Of a DNA stretch of 7,090 bases, positions 1-5,807 are shown one piece after another. Position numbers and translations under genes: made by a program. The DNA comes from Firmicutes bacterium UBA5473 (GTDB lineage Bacteria > Bacillota > DTU084), in the NCBI GenBank assembly GCA_002427165.1, contig DIQB01000058.1, forward strand, positions 1-7,090, in the 5' to 3' direction. Below the pieces are notes generated by a model. The model did not search any database. It had not been told where the DNA came from and was given only the letters and a program-made list of their open reading frames with translations. Numbering within the stretch: the first letter of the stretch is position 1; the number at the start of each line of letters is the position of its first letter.

Positions 1-16
1 GCCTTGCTTATTTAAG

Positions 17-1222
17 CTATTCATAACGTAGGGCATCTATAGGGTCCAGACTCGCTGCCTTACGTGCGGGATAGATTCCGAAAAACATGCCCACACCTGC
101 TGCGAAAGTGAACGCGAGGAGAATTGCATTGAGGGAGATTACAGTAGACCAACCGCCAAGCTTCGCAACGAGGCCAGAACCTACCAATCCAAGTATAACC
201 CCCACAATCCCTCCTAGGAAGCTAAGAAGAAGGGACTCAATTAGAAACTGCCGCAAGATATCTTGTTGCGTAGCACCCAATGCTTTGCGGATACCAATCT
301 CTCGGGTTCGCTCTGTAACTGAAACAAGCATAATATTCATAATCCCAATCCCACCTACCAAAAGAGCTATACTTGCCACTCCCCCAAGCAAAAAAGTGAA
401 GGTAGCTGTGGTTTGGGAGACAGTATCGAGAATCTCTTGTTGATTGCGGATATTGAACTTTTCAGCATCGCCAAGCCGCTGCAAAAGCAAGGCTGATAGC
501 TCCTCTACAGCTCGGGGGATAATCTGCTCGTCCCTAGCCTGAGCATAGATTGTGCTTACATATTGGGAACCAAAAAGCCGCTTTTGCGCTGTTTTCAAAG
601 GAACATATACTTGGTCTGTATTGTCCCCCATCCCTGTCCCTTTAGGCTCCAACACTCCAATCACCTGAAACCTCGTCCCATTAATCTTAAATTCTTGGCC
701 AAGGGGATTGACACCAGCGAAGAGATCCGTGACCACAGTTTCACCGATCACAGCCACAGCACTTGCTGTATCCTCTTCTTGCTTGTTGAAGGAACGACCA
801 TAGGCAAGATTATATTCCCGAATAGGGAAATATTCTCCTGTGATCCCAATCACCCGGGTGGAGGTATTGGCACCCTTAAAGTTTAGCATCCCAGATTGGG
901 ACAGTTCTGGTGCTACAGCTTTCAAGGTAGTGGCGCCTCTTTGGAGATATTCAACTTCCTTATTGGTCAAAATGTTTCCTGAACCACGAGCACCCCAGCC
1001 GCCCCCTGTTCTGCTAGCAACTCGCCCAGGAGAAATAATTAGCAAATTAGCACCCATCGCTGAGATTCTGCTCACAATCTGCTGATTTGCTCCCTGTCCT
1101 ATGGAAACCATGACAATTACTGCACCAACTCCAATGATAATCCCCAGTGTTGTGAGAAAGGAACGTAGTTTATTGGAGCTAAGGGCCCCTAGAGCCACGC
1201 GAAAAACTTCCCATAAGCTCAT
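17..1222 (-). CDS. MacB-type ABC transporter permease (MacB_PCD + FtsX domains)
   Basis: This 401-residue inner-membrane protein is the permease of a MacAB-TolC-like exporter. MacB-family permeases act as mechanotransmitters: ATP-driven movements in the membrane are passed to a large extracytoplasmic domain that pushes substrate through the adaptor and channel. A first transmembrane segment lies at about residues 21-42, followed by an extracytoplasmic MacB_PCD-like domain (about 45-270) with a Gly-rich loop near 73-83. Three more transmembrane segments lie at about 275-300, 325-352 and 365-385, the FtsX arrangement. The conserved cytoplasmic motif ERTREIGIRKALGA (304-317) and the C-terminal YPARKAASLDPIDALRYE are family hallmarks. 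Unlike E. coli MacB, the ATPase is a separate upstream gene. The ATG directly follows the ATPase stop codon (TAGATG), with GAGG eight bases upstream, so translation is probably coupled. It is the last operon gene visible. Family assignment is firm; the substrate is unknown, with peptides, macrolides or lipids all possible. Confidence 0.95.
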   Translation of the reverse strand: MSLWEVFRVALGALSSNKLRSFLTTLGIIIGVGAVIVMVSIGQGANQQIVSRISAMGANLLIISPGRVASRTGGGWGARGSGNILTNKEVEYLQRGATTLKAVAPELSQSGMLNFKGANTSTRVIGITGEYFPIREYNLAYGRSFNKQEEDTASAVAVIGETVVTDLFAGVNPLGQEFKINGTRFQVIGVLEPKGTGMGDNTDQVYVPLKTAQKRLFGSQYVSTIYAQARDEQIIPRAVEELSALLLQRLGDAEKFNIRNQQEILDTVSQTTATFTFLLGGVASIALLVGGIGIMNIMLVSVTERTREIGIRKALGATQQDILRQFLIESLLLSFLGGIVGVILGLVGSGLVAKLGGWSTVISLNAILLAFTFAAGVGMFFGIYPARKAASLDPIDALRYE

Positions 1223-1897
1223 CTAACTCGCCTCACTTTGAATCTGCCCGTCAATAAAGTTGATTACCCGTTGGGCATATTTGGCGATTGTGTGATCGTG
1301 GGTTACCATCAGGATTGTATGTCCACTGTTATGCAATTCTTTGAAGATATTCATGATTTCCACTCCAGTTTTGCTGTCTAAATTACCTGTGGGCTCATCT
1401 GCCAGAATCAGAGATGGATCACCAACCAGGGCCCTAGCGATAGCCACCCGCTGCCGCTGTCCCCCGCTCATCTCATTGGGATAATGGGCCATTCGATCTT
1501 TTAGGCCTACCAGTTGTAAAGCTGCTTCTGCTTTTTCTCGCCGCTTACTACTGGACATGCCTCGATAGAAGAGTGGGAGTTCAACGTTTTCCAAGGCACT
1601 GCTCCGGGGGAGGAGATTGAAGTTTTGAAAAACAAAACCAATCTCTCGATTGCGAACCATGGCAAGTTGATTATCACTGAGAGCACTCACTTCGCGTCCA
1701 TTTAAAATGTACTCCCCGCTGGAAGGACGATCAAGACAGCCAAGAATGTTCATACAAGTTGATTTACCTGAGCCCGACGGACCCATGATGGCCACAAACT
1801 CCCCCTGCTTGATGGCAATATCAATTCCGCGCAAGGCATAAACCTTCTCCGAACCAACCTCATAAACCTTTGCAACTTTCTGCAATACGATTAACAT
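1223..1897 (-). CDS. ABC transporter ATP-binding protein, MacB/LolD/YknY type
   Basis: This 224-residue cytoplasmic ATPase powers the adjacent permease, presumably as a homodimer. All nucleotide-binding motifs are intact: Walker A GPSGSGKST (39-47), Q-loop Gln91, signature MSGGQ (143-147), Walker B LILADEPT with catalytic Glu168, D-loop GNLD (171-174) and switch His200. The spacing, the QNFNLLPRSSALENVELPL segment after the Q-loop and the short C-terminus are typical of the MacB/LolD/FtsE group, whose usual length is 220-235 residues. The ATG start has a perfect AGGAGG six bases upstream. That site overlaps the adaptor's stop codon, and the gap between the two genes is only 10 bases. The stop codon directly abuts the permease ATG. 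Genes of this class are hard to tell apart (MacB N-domain, LolD, YknY), but the neighbours place it in a MacAB-like exporter. Confidence 0.96.
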   Translation of the reverse strand: MLIVLQKVAKVYEVGSEKVYALRGIDIAIKQGEFVAIMGPSGSGKSTCMNILGCLDRPSSGEYILNGREVSALSDNQLAMVRNREIGFVFQNFNLLPRSSALENVELPLFYRGMSSSKRREKAEAALQLVGLKDRMAHYPNEMSGGQRQRVAIARALVGDPSLILADEPTGNLDSKTGVEIMNIFKELHNSGHTILMVTHDHTIAKYAQRVINFIDGQIQSEAS

Positions 1898-1903
1898 ACG
1901 CTC

Positions 1904-1909
1904 CCTCCT
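1904..1909 (-). promoter_or_regulatory. Ribosome binding site of the ABC ATPase, overlapping the adaptor stop codon
   Basis: The minus strand reads AGGAGG six bases before the ATPase ATG at 1897. Its 5' end lies inside the TAG stop codon of the adaptor gene (1908-1910). A ribosome terminating on the adaptor therefore sits on the next gene's binding site, which supports translational coupling and fixes the ATPase start. Confidence 0.85.
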
Positions 1910-3425
1910 ACCTTACGCGAATACGAGCAGGTGGGCTGCCAAATGGCATGCTATTTTGACGGTTGCCACCTTGGCTGCTGCTATCTCTGTTTTCACGGTT
2001 ACTACTTCCTGTATTCTCCCCGCCAAAGCTTCCCATTAGAACCTCTTCTTTTCCAGTTAAACCTGAGATTATTTCTGTCCGGCTTCCATCGCTGATCCCA
2101 GTTCTTACTGTTTTGCGAACAACATTCTCGCCCTTTTTAACCATAATCATAGCTTGCTGCCCTTGGGAACGGATTGCATAGCTCGGTAACCAAAGGACAT
2201 TCTCTTTTTGGGAAACAACAAGATCAACATCTGCAGTAAGACCAGCTTTCAAGTTATGAGGGGGATCCCGAAAAACAACATCCACGGCAAAAGTAACTAC
2301 ATTGCTGCTCTCTGTAGCCCTAGGATCGATCCGATAAACTTCCCCCTCCCAAGCCTGGGATAGGGCATCAACTTTAATTTGGGCAGTCTGTCCCACTGTT
2401 AGCTTTGCAATATCTGCCTCGTTGACAAAGATCTCAACCTTAGGCATGGTCAGGTCAGCAATTGTTGCAAGGAGGGTATTTGCCGAGACAGCATTAGAGG
2501 AAGCTAAACTTCCCTTTTTAACTGGCACATCTAAAACAACGCCATCTATGGGACTGCGAACCACAGCTGAGGCAAGCTCCTCTACAGCCTTCTCATAGGA
2601 GATCTGGGCTTGCGCTACAGATACACGGGCAGTCTTTACTGCTTCCTCTCTAAGCTTGCGCTGCTCGATGGAAGTTTGGCCCCTGAGGACTGATCTGGCT
2701 TGATCTACCTGGGCCTGTGCCGCGCGGAGCTCTGCCGGATCTGGATCCTGCTGCAAAAGGGATAATCGTTGTTCCGCTGTATAAACATCCTCCTGATACA
2801 TACGCACTTGTTTTTGAGCTGTTTCGTATTGCTGCCGGCTAATGGCCCCGTTTTCGTGGAGAAGCTTTTGCCGTGCCTCTTCCTGGCGTGCGTTATCTAA
2901 ATTAAGCTTCACCTGTCGTAGTGAAGCCTCAGCTTGAGCAATCTCCTGGGGTTTGGAACCTGCCTTGAGGCGAGCAAGAGTAGCCTCGGCGTTGGCAAGA
3001 TTAGTTTTGGCCTGCTGTTCGATAATTGTGCTTTCCTTAGCCTGTAGTGACAAGTTAGTCTCTGCCTGAGAGAGCTGAGATCTTGCTAGCTGTAGATCAG
3101 AGGCGGCCCGCTGTTTAGTCCGCAGTAGATCTTTGGTGTCTAATCTCGCAATAATTTGTCCCTTCTTTATAGAATCGCCTTTTTCCACATAAAGATCAAC
3201 AATGGCGCCATTGACTTGAGGATAAATCTCAACCTGTGTACCGTGGGAGACTACTCCCGAAACATTGATTGTCTCGGTAATGGTACCCCGCTGGGGGCGT
3301 ATTGAGCGCGTGAATTGCTCGGCTTGTGTCTTTTTATTTGGTCGGAGAAACAACCACAGACCGATTGCGACTAATGCTGCCACCCCAATCCATAACCAAC
3401 GGTTACGGAGCCATTTTTTGCTCAT
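1908..3425 (-). CDS. Periplasmic adaptor / membrane fusion protein, MacA/HlyD family
   Basis: This 505-residue adaptor should bridge the MacB-like permease and the TolC-like channel. It has a short cytoplasmic N-terminus (KKWLRNR), one transmembrane anchor (about 11-27), the first half of a lipoyl-like domain (about 50-100, including GAIVDLYVEKGDSIKKGQ), and a long Ala/Gln/Glu-rich coiled-coil hairpin (about 100-285). The second lipoyl half follows (286-325, SPIDGVVLDVPVKKGS), then beta-barrel and membrane-proximal domains (about 328-465). The last 40 residues are a Gly/Ser/Asn-rich tail ending in basic residues. At 505 residues it is much longer than E. coli MacA (about 370), mostly because of the coil and tail. 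I chose the ATG at 3425 over an upstream in-frame TTG at 3446 because AGGGGG lies seven bases before it and it overlaps the tolC-like stop as TAATG. B. subtilis YknX is a related alternative comparison, but the TolC neighbour favours a MacA-like role. Confidence 0.94.
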   Translation of the reverse strand: MSKKWLRNRWLWIGVAALVAIGLWLFLRPNKKTQAEQFTRSIRPQRGTITETINVSGVVSHGTQVEIYPQVNGAIVDLYVEKGDSIKKGQIIARLDTKDLLRTKQRAASDLQLARSQLSQAETNLSLQAKESTIIEQQAKTNLANAEATLARLKAGSKPQEIAQAEASLRQVKLNLDNARQEEARQKLLHENGAISRQQYETAQKQVRMYQEDVYTAEQRLSLLQQDPDPAELRAAQAQVDQARSVLRGQTSIEQRKLREEAVKTARVSVAQAQISYEKAVEELASAVVRSPIDGVVLDVPVKKGSLASSNAVSANTLLATIADLTMPKVEIFVNEADIAKLTVGQTAQIKVDALSQAWEGEVYRIDPRATESSNVVTFAVDVVFRDPPHNLKAGLTADVDLVVSQKENVLWLPSYAIRSQGQQAMIMVKKGENVVRKTVRTGISDGSRTEIISGLTGKEEVLMGSFGGENTGSSNRENRDSSSQGGNRQNSMPFGSPPARIRVR

Positions 3426-4723
3426 TATACTTCCCCCTCTAGACAAAGATTATAAAGTAGTTGTCGCTGTTTACTTAAGTAATCGAAAGAGGCGTTAATG
3501 TATTCTGTTTGGGCTTCTACCAAAGACACTTCAACATCTAACAATTCACTGGCGCTGCCAGCATCATGATCAAATTTTAACTTAGCTACGTCCCAGGCTT
3601 CTTTAGTAGTGTTCAAGTTAATTGCCGAAGTTTTTAATTTGGCTTCAGCCGCCTCCAGATCCCAATAGAAGCTGCAAAGCTCCTGCTCAAGATCACTGTT
3701 CTTACTTTTAAGCTGACCTCTGTGGCTGGCTAATAGCAATTCAGCTTCCTCTACGGCTGCTGCTGTACCTCCTCCATCTGCTAGCTTCCAGCTAGCTTGC
3801 ACTCCTATATCCCAACCTGGGGATTGCGACTGACGGTTTTGCAGAGCCAGATTACCGCTGAAGGAGTATTTGTCAACACCTAAGGAAAGATCTCCCCATC
3901 CCTTGTTATAATTGCTCACCAAAGAGAGCTTCATTTCACTTTGCCTTTGGGCCTGTTCCACAGCTAGCTCTGCCTTTTGCACTGCAGCTTGAAGATCCAT
4001 GACTTCACTGCGGTTAGCAAGTAAGGCAAAAGCTTCTTCTAAGGGAGGAATTTCCACTTTTGCTTCAGGTTTGCTTGGCACAAATCTGGTTTCTGCTGGC
4101 AGCCCCAGCAAAAGTGCCAACTGGGAGCTAACTTTTCTCACATTGTTTTGGGCCTCCAACTGACCCTGCTTACTCCTAGATAAAGCTAATTGCATTCGCA
4201 TGACATCCAGGCGCGTGCCTGTTCCAACCTCTTCTTGTAGTTCTGCTGTCTTCAGCTGTGACTCTGCTCTTCTGACCCCTTCAGTACTTGCTACCAATAG
4301 CTGCTCGGCTTTCAGCAAATTAAAATAAGCAGTTTCAACTTGCCACAGAAGCTGACGCTGGGCTTCCTTCAGGGAACGATTCGCTATTTGGAGCTCTAGC
4401 TGATTGGTCTTCAAATTCGCTACCAGCTCAGGTGAACTTGGATTGGGTTGACTGAAACTGAAACTAATCTGTGTTCGCAGGGAGACATTATCGCCTATGT
4501 TAGTACTAGGCTTCAGGTCCATCCCAATTTGAGGTTCTAGTTTAGCCTCACTTTGTTTTATTCGGGCTAAATTAGCCAAATATTGATTTTTTGCGGTTTG
4601 CAAAGCTTCATTTTGCTCCAATGCTAACCTTTTTGCTTCATTCAAAGGAAGGTTTAGGTCACTAGCCATTGCCCCGCAGAGTAAACACAATAAGAAAAAC
4701 AACTGCATAATTTTGGTTCTCAT
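3425..4723 (-). CDS. TolC-family outer-membrane efflux protein
   Basis: This 432-residue protein is predicted to be the outer-membrane exit duct of the exporter. A signal peptide covers about residues 1-20 (hydrophobic core LFFLLCLLCG, likely cleavage after AMA). Two OEP repeats follow. The first includes the helical segment VETAYFNLLKAEQLL (about 129-143), then GTGTRLDVMRMQLALSRSK (168-185) and LALLLGLP (202-209). The second has the beta-type WDIGVQASWKLADGGGT (304-320) followed by a long helix, then AGSASELLDVEVSLVEAQTEY (388-408). This two-fold layout and length match the family (usually 400-480 residues). The chosen ATG at 4723 has GAGGTGG just upstream and puts the signal peptide at the N-terminus. 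An in-frame ATG at 4762 would add 13 residues without a comparable binding site. Its TAA overlaps the adaptor ATG by one base. CCxxC-like cysteines in the signal peptide do not form a canonical lipobox, so I do not call it a lipoprotein. Confidence 0.93.
   Translation of the reverse strand: MRTKIMQLFFLLCLLCGAMASDLNLPLNEAKRLALEQNEALQTAKNQYLANLARIKQSEAKLEPQIGMDLKPSTNIGDNVSLRTQISFSFSQPNPSSPELVANLKTNQLELQIANRSLKEAQRQLLWQVETAYFNLLKAEQLLVASTEGVRRAESQLKTAELQEEVGTGTRLDVMRMQLALSRSKQGQLEAQNNVRKVSSQLALLLGLPAETRFVPSKPEAKVEIPPLEEAFALLANRSEVMDLQAAVQKAELAVEQAQRQSEMKLSLVSNYNKGWGDLSLGVDKYSFSGNLALQNRQSQSPGWDIGVQASWKLADGGGTAAAVEEAELLLASHRGQLKSKNSDLEQELCSFYWDLEAAEAKLKTSAINLNTTKEAWDVAKLKFDHDAGSASELLDVEVSLVEAQTEYINASFDYLSKQRQLLYNLCLEGEV
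3433..3438 (-). promoter_or_regulatory. Ribosome binding site deciding the adaptor start
   Basis: AGGGGG on the minus strand lies seven bases before the ATG at 3425 and within the 3' end of the tolC-like gene. It supports the ATG over the in-frame TTG 21 bases further upstream, for which no purine-rich site at normal spacing is evident. Confidence 0.7.
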
Positions 4724-4727
4724 TATT

Positions 4728-4734
4728 CCACCTC
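4728..4734 (-). promoter_or_regulatory. Ribosome binding site deciding the tolC-like start
   Basis: GAGGTGG on the minus strand has its GAGG core seven bases before the ATG at 4723. It lies inside the longer open frame that begins at 4762, so it favours the shorter protein, which starts directly with a normal signal peptide. Confidence 0.75.
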
Positions 4735-4844
4735 GCAACGGATTTAAAATTGTTCTTAGCATTAAGGCACGTAAATTAGACGCAACAGAGGAGCTAAATG
4801 TTCAAATAACAATATCTGGATTCCCCACCAAGCCCTTATCTGAG

Positions 4845-4850
4845 ATTATA
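4845..4850 (-). promoter_or_regulatory. Candidate proximal promoter (-10 TATAAT) of the efflux operon
   Basis: A perfect TATAAT on the minus strand would start transcription near 4838, leaving a leader of about 115 bases before the tolC-like gene. The hexamer 17 bases upstream (ACAATT) is a poor -35 and lies inside the inverted repeat at 4868-4881. A weak -35 covered by a palindrome suggests regulation, but this is inferred from sequence only, and TATAAT is easily found by chance in AT-rich DNA. Confidence 0.45.
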
Positions 4851-4867
4851 AGCTTAAATTATGTTTT

Positions 4868-4881
4868 AATTGTGAACAATT
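4868..4881. promoter_or_regulatory. Inverted repeat AATTGT-GA-ACAATT, possible operator
   Basis: Six-base arms AATTGT and ACAATT flank a two-base centre. The element sits where the -35 of the proximal candidate promoter would be. Short palindromes of this size and position are typical binding sites for dimeric one-component regulators (TetR, MarR or similar), which often control efflux operons. No regulator gene is present in the window, so the partner is unknown. Confidence 0.4.
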
Positions 4882-4939
4882 CTCGACAAGTTTCTCTAGA
4901 ATACACTACATACCACTGTCAACTTCCATGTACCCAAGT

Positions 4940-4954
4940 CCTTTTTTCAAAAGG
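4940..4954. repeat. Inverted repeat CCTTTT-TTC-AAAAGG near the distal start site
   Basis: Six-base arms surround a three-base centre. The element begins about where transcription from the distal candidate promoter (4962-4989) would start, so it could be an operator or a small hairpin at the mRNA 5' end. It is not followed by a T-run on the minus strand, so it is not a terminator in the operon direction. AT-rich composition makes chance occurrence plausible. Confidence 0.3.
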
Positions 4955-4961
4955 CTAAATA

Positions 4962-4989
4962 ATTATATTCGGCTACAGTTGTTTGTAAA
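4962..4989 (-). promoter_or_regulatory. Candidate distal promoter TTTACA-16-TATAAT of the efflux operon
   Basis: On the minus strand, TTTACA (4984-4989, five of six consensus matches) lies 16 bases upstream of a perfect TATAAT (4962-4967). It would start transcription near 4955 and give a leader of about 230 bases. It is just downstream of the tRNA-Arg terminator, so it is well placed as the first promoter of the exporter operon. The rest of 4724-5068 shows no gene with a ribosome binding site, no tRNA and no riboswitch I recognise. Confidence 0.55.
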
Positions 4990-5068
4990 AAAAAATGCTC
5001 TACAAAGATAAATTAAATTTGGGCATCAAACGGGGGTAATATTCAAAACAGCGCCAGTAAATACGCAT

Positions 5069-5097
5069 AAAAAAAGAGCCACAAACAGTTGCAGCTC
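5069..5097 (-). terminator. Intrinsic terminator after tRNA-Arg
   Basis: On the minus strand, GAGCTGCAA pairs with TTGTGGCTC around a CTGT loop (5076-5097). The nine-pair stem includes two G-U pairs and is followed at once by seven T residues (5069-5075). It begins 13 bases after the CCA end of the tRNA and separates it from the efflux operon. Confidence 0.9.
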
Positions 5098-5110
5098 AAT
5101 AGTTTTGTTG

Positions 5111-5186
5111 TGGTGCGCCCGGCAGGATTTGAACCTGCGGCCTACTGATTCGTAGTCAGTCACTCTATCCCCTGAGCTACGGGCGC
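5111..5186 (-). tRNA. tRNA-Arg (anticodon ACG)
   Basis: This 76-base gene folds fully. The acceptor GCGCCCG pairs with CGGGCGC, the D stem is GCTC/GAGT, and the anticodon arm is ACTGA-CTACGAA-TCAGT with anticodon ACG. The T arm is GCAGG-TTCAAAT-CCTGC. The discriminator is A and CCA is encoded. In bacteria the A34 of this tRNA is normally converted to inosine by TadA, so that it reads CGU, CGC and CGA codons. It has its own promoter and terminator. Confidence 0.98.
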
Positions 5187-5204
5187 ATATTGTGGACAGT
5201 TATT

Positions 5205-5233
5205 ATATTACCACAGAAGTGCGGTCTTTGCAA
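5205..5233 (-). promoter_or_regulatory. Candidate promoter of tRNA-Arg, TTGCAA-17-TAATAT
   Basis: On the minus strand, TTGCAA (5228-5233) is 17 bases upstream of TAATAT (5205-5210), which is preceded by TGG, an extended -10. An overlapping TATAAT (5202-5207) is an alternative -10 with longer spacing. Transcription would start about 10 bases before the mature tRNA. Read-through from the GDT1-like gene is also possible, since no terminator separates them. Confidence 0.55.
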
Positions 5234-5250
5234 TAGTTTGAGGGATCTTT

Positions 5251-5523
5251 TTATCCTCGTCCGAAAAAAAGCAATGCTCCTAGTAACATAAACAGGGCAC
5301 CTGCACACTTTTGAATGAGGTTGGCCGGAATGAGTCTGGTTATAGCTTCACCAAAAGCTACACCCAAGGCAGCATTCAAAACCAAAGCCAGTGCTGCACC
5401 TATAAAGACAGTCCAAGGGGACTTGTATTGTGCAGAAAGTAGCATCGTTGATAATTGTGTCTTATCTCCCAGCTCAGCTAAAAAGACCAAGCCAAAAGTT
5501 CTCAAGAAAATAGACCAAGCCAT
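5251..5523 (-). CDS. TMEM165/GDT1 (UPF0016) family membrane protein, half-size
   Basis: This 90-residue, three-helix membrane protein carries the family signature E-x-G-D-K-T (AELGDKTQLS, Glu17 to Ser25). Helices lie at about 3-18, 37-58 and 70-88. Known UPF0016 proteins are cation transporters linked to Mn2+, Ca2+ and pH homeostasis. The usual form is about 190 residues with two such motifs in a pseudo-symmetric repeat. This one has a single repeat, so it should act as a dimer, or with a partner not seen here. I chose the ATG at 5523 because GGAGG lies seven bases upstream and the signature helix then starts normally. An in-frame start at 5565 would run through the terminator hairpin. No second half follows; next downstream is tRNA-Arg. 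The leader is too short to hold the yybP-ykoY Mn2+ riboswitch that precedes many relatives. Confidence 0.88.
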   Translation of the reverse strand: MAWSIFLRTFGLVFLAELGDKTQLSTMLLSAQYKSPWTVFIGAALALVLNAALGVAFGEAITRLIPANLIQKCAGALFMLLGALLFFGRG

Positions 5524-5530
5524 CGCTTGC

Positions 5531-5535
5531 CCTCC
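5531..5535 (-). promoter_or_regulatory. Ribosome binding site deciding the GDT1-like start
   Basis: GGAGG on the minus strand is seven bases before the ATG at 5523 and 22 bases after the end of the terminator stem. This is the decisive evidence for the 90-residue form over the longer open frame starting at 5565. Confidence 0.85.
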
Positions 5536-5550
5536 TAGTGTGGAATTAAT

Positions 5551-5584
5551 AAAAACAAGCCCCAAAGCTTGGGGCTGATTTTTT
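5551..5584. terminator. Bidirectional intrinsic terminator after the tRNA-Ser pair
   Basis: AGCCCCAA (5558-5565) and TTGGGGCT (5569-5576) form a perfect eight-base-pair stem with a three-base loop. The minus-strand tail reads TTGTTTTTATT and the plus-strand tail reads GATTTTTT, so it should work both ways. In the minus direction it ends the tRNA-Ser transcript 11 bases after the CCA end of tRNA-Ser(GCT). No plus-strand gene that would need it is visible. Confidence 0.88.
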
Positions 5585-5587
5585 AGA

Positions 5588-5679
5588 TGGCGGAGAGGGC
5601 GGGATTTGAACCCGCGCCAGGTGTAAACCTGCTAACGGTTTAGCAAACCGTCCCCTTAAGCCAACTTGGGTACCTCTCC
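5588..5679 (-). tRNA. tRNA-Ser (anticodon GCT)
   Basis: This 92-base class II tRNA has acceptor GGAGAGG/CCTCTCC, anticodon arm ACGGT-TTGCTAA-ACCGT giving anticodon GCT, and a long variable arm containing the CAGGT-TTAC-ACCTG hairpin that identifies serine tRNAs. The T arm is GCGGG-TTCAAAT-CCCGC, the discriminator is G, and CCA is encoded. It reads AGC and AGU codons. It lies seven bases downstream of tRNA-Ser(TGA) and shares its promoter. Confidence 0.98.
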
Positions 5680-5686
5680 TAATTTA

Positions 5687-5773
5687 TGGCGGAGGGGGTG
5701 GGATTCGAACCCACGGCTCTTTCGAGTCACTGGTTTTCAAGACCAGCTCCTTAAACCACTCGGACACCCCTCC
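5687..5773 (-). tRNA. tRNA-Ser (anticodon TGA)
   Basis: This 87-base class II tRNA has acceptor GGAGGGG/CCCCTCC, anticodon arm CTGGT-CTTGAAA-ACCAG giving anticodon TGA, and a variable arm with a CTC-GAAA-GAG stem. The T arm is GTGGG-TTCGAAT-CCCAC, the discriminator is G, and CCA is encoded. It reads UCA and other UCN codons. It is the first gene of the two-tRNA unit, about 28 bases after the predicted transcription start. Confidence 0.98.
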
Positions 5774-5807
5774 TGAAAGCTTGCGCCCGAGGGCTGTTAC
5801 AACAAGA

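Noticed and set aside
1..19. Possible hairpin GCTT-AAAT-AAGC just after the permease stop
   Set aside because: Four-base arms are too weak and the window ends before any T-run could be seen, so a terminator cannot be called.
87..1085. Plus-strand open frames at 87-443, 563-886 and 840-1085
   Set aside because: They lie wholly opposite the permease gene, have no domain character or ribosome binding site, and read as low-quality shadows.
1963..2181. Plus-strand 72-codon open frame
   Set aside because: It is antisense to the adaptor's well-conserved C-terminal region and its composition is not protein-like.
3265..3498. Plus-strand 77-codon open frame across the adaptor start
   Set aside because: It is antisense to the transmembrane anchor and the overlap junction, with no supporting signals.
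4917..4922. Perfect TTGACA on the minus strand upstream of the efflux operon
   Set aside because: No acceptable -10 lies 16-18 bases downstream; TATTCT is only 13 bases away and TAGAGA at 18 is poor.
4713..4958. Plus-strand 81-codon open frame in the operon leader
   Set aside because: Its start lies inside the tolC-like signal peptide region, there is no ribosome binding site, and the translation shows no recognisable features.
5240..5258. Small hairpin GAGGAT/ATCCCTC at the GDT1-like stop codon
   Set aside because: The stem is short with a bulged base, and no T-run follows on the minus strand, so it is not a convincing terminator.
5315..5578. Plus-strand 87-codon open frame opposite the GDT1-like gene
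   Set aside because: It is antisense to a gene with a clear family signature, and it runs into the terminator hairpin.
5111..5773. tRNA genes as attachment sites for an integrated element
   Set aside because: No integrase, no direct repeat of a tRNA 3' end and no mobile genes are seen in the window.
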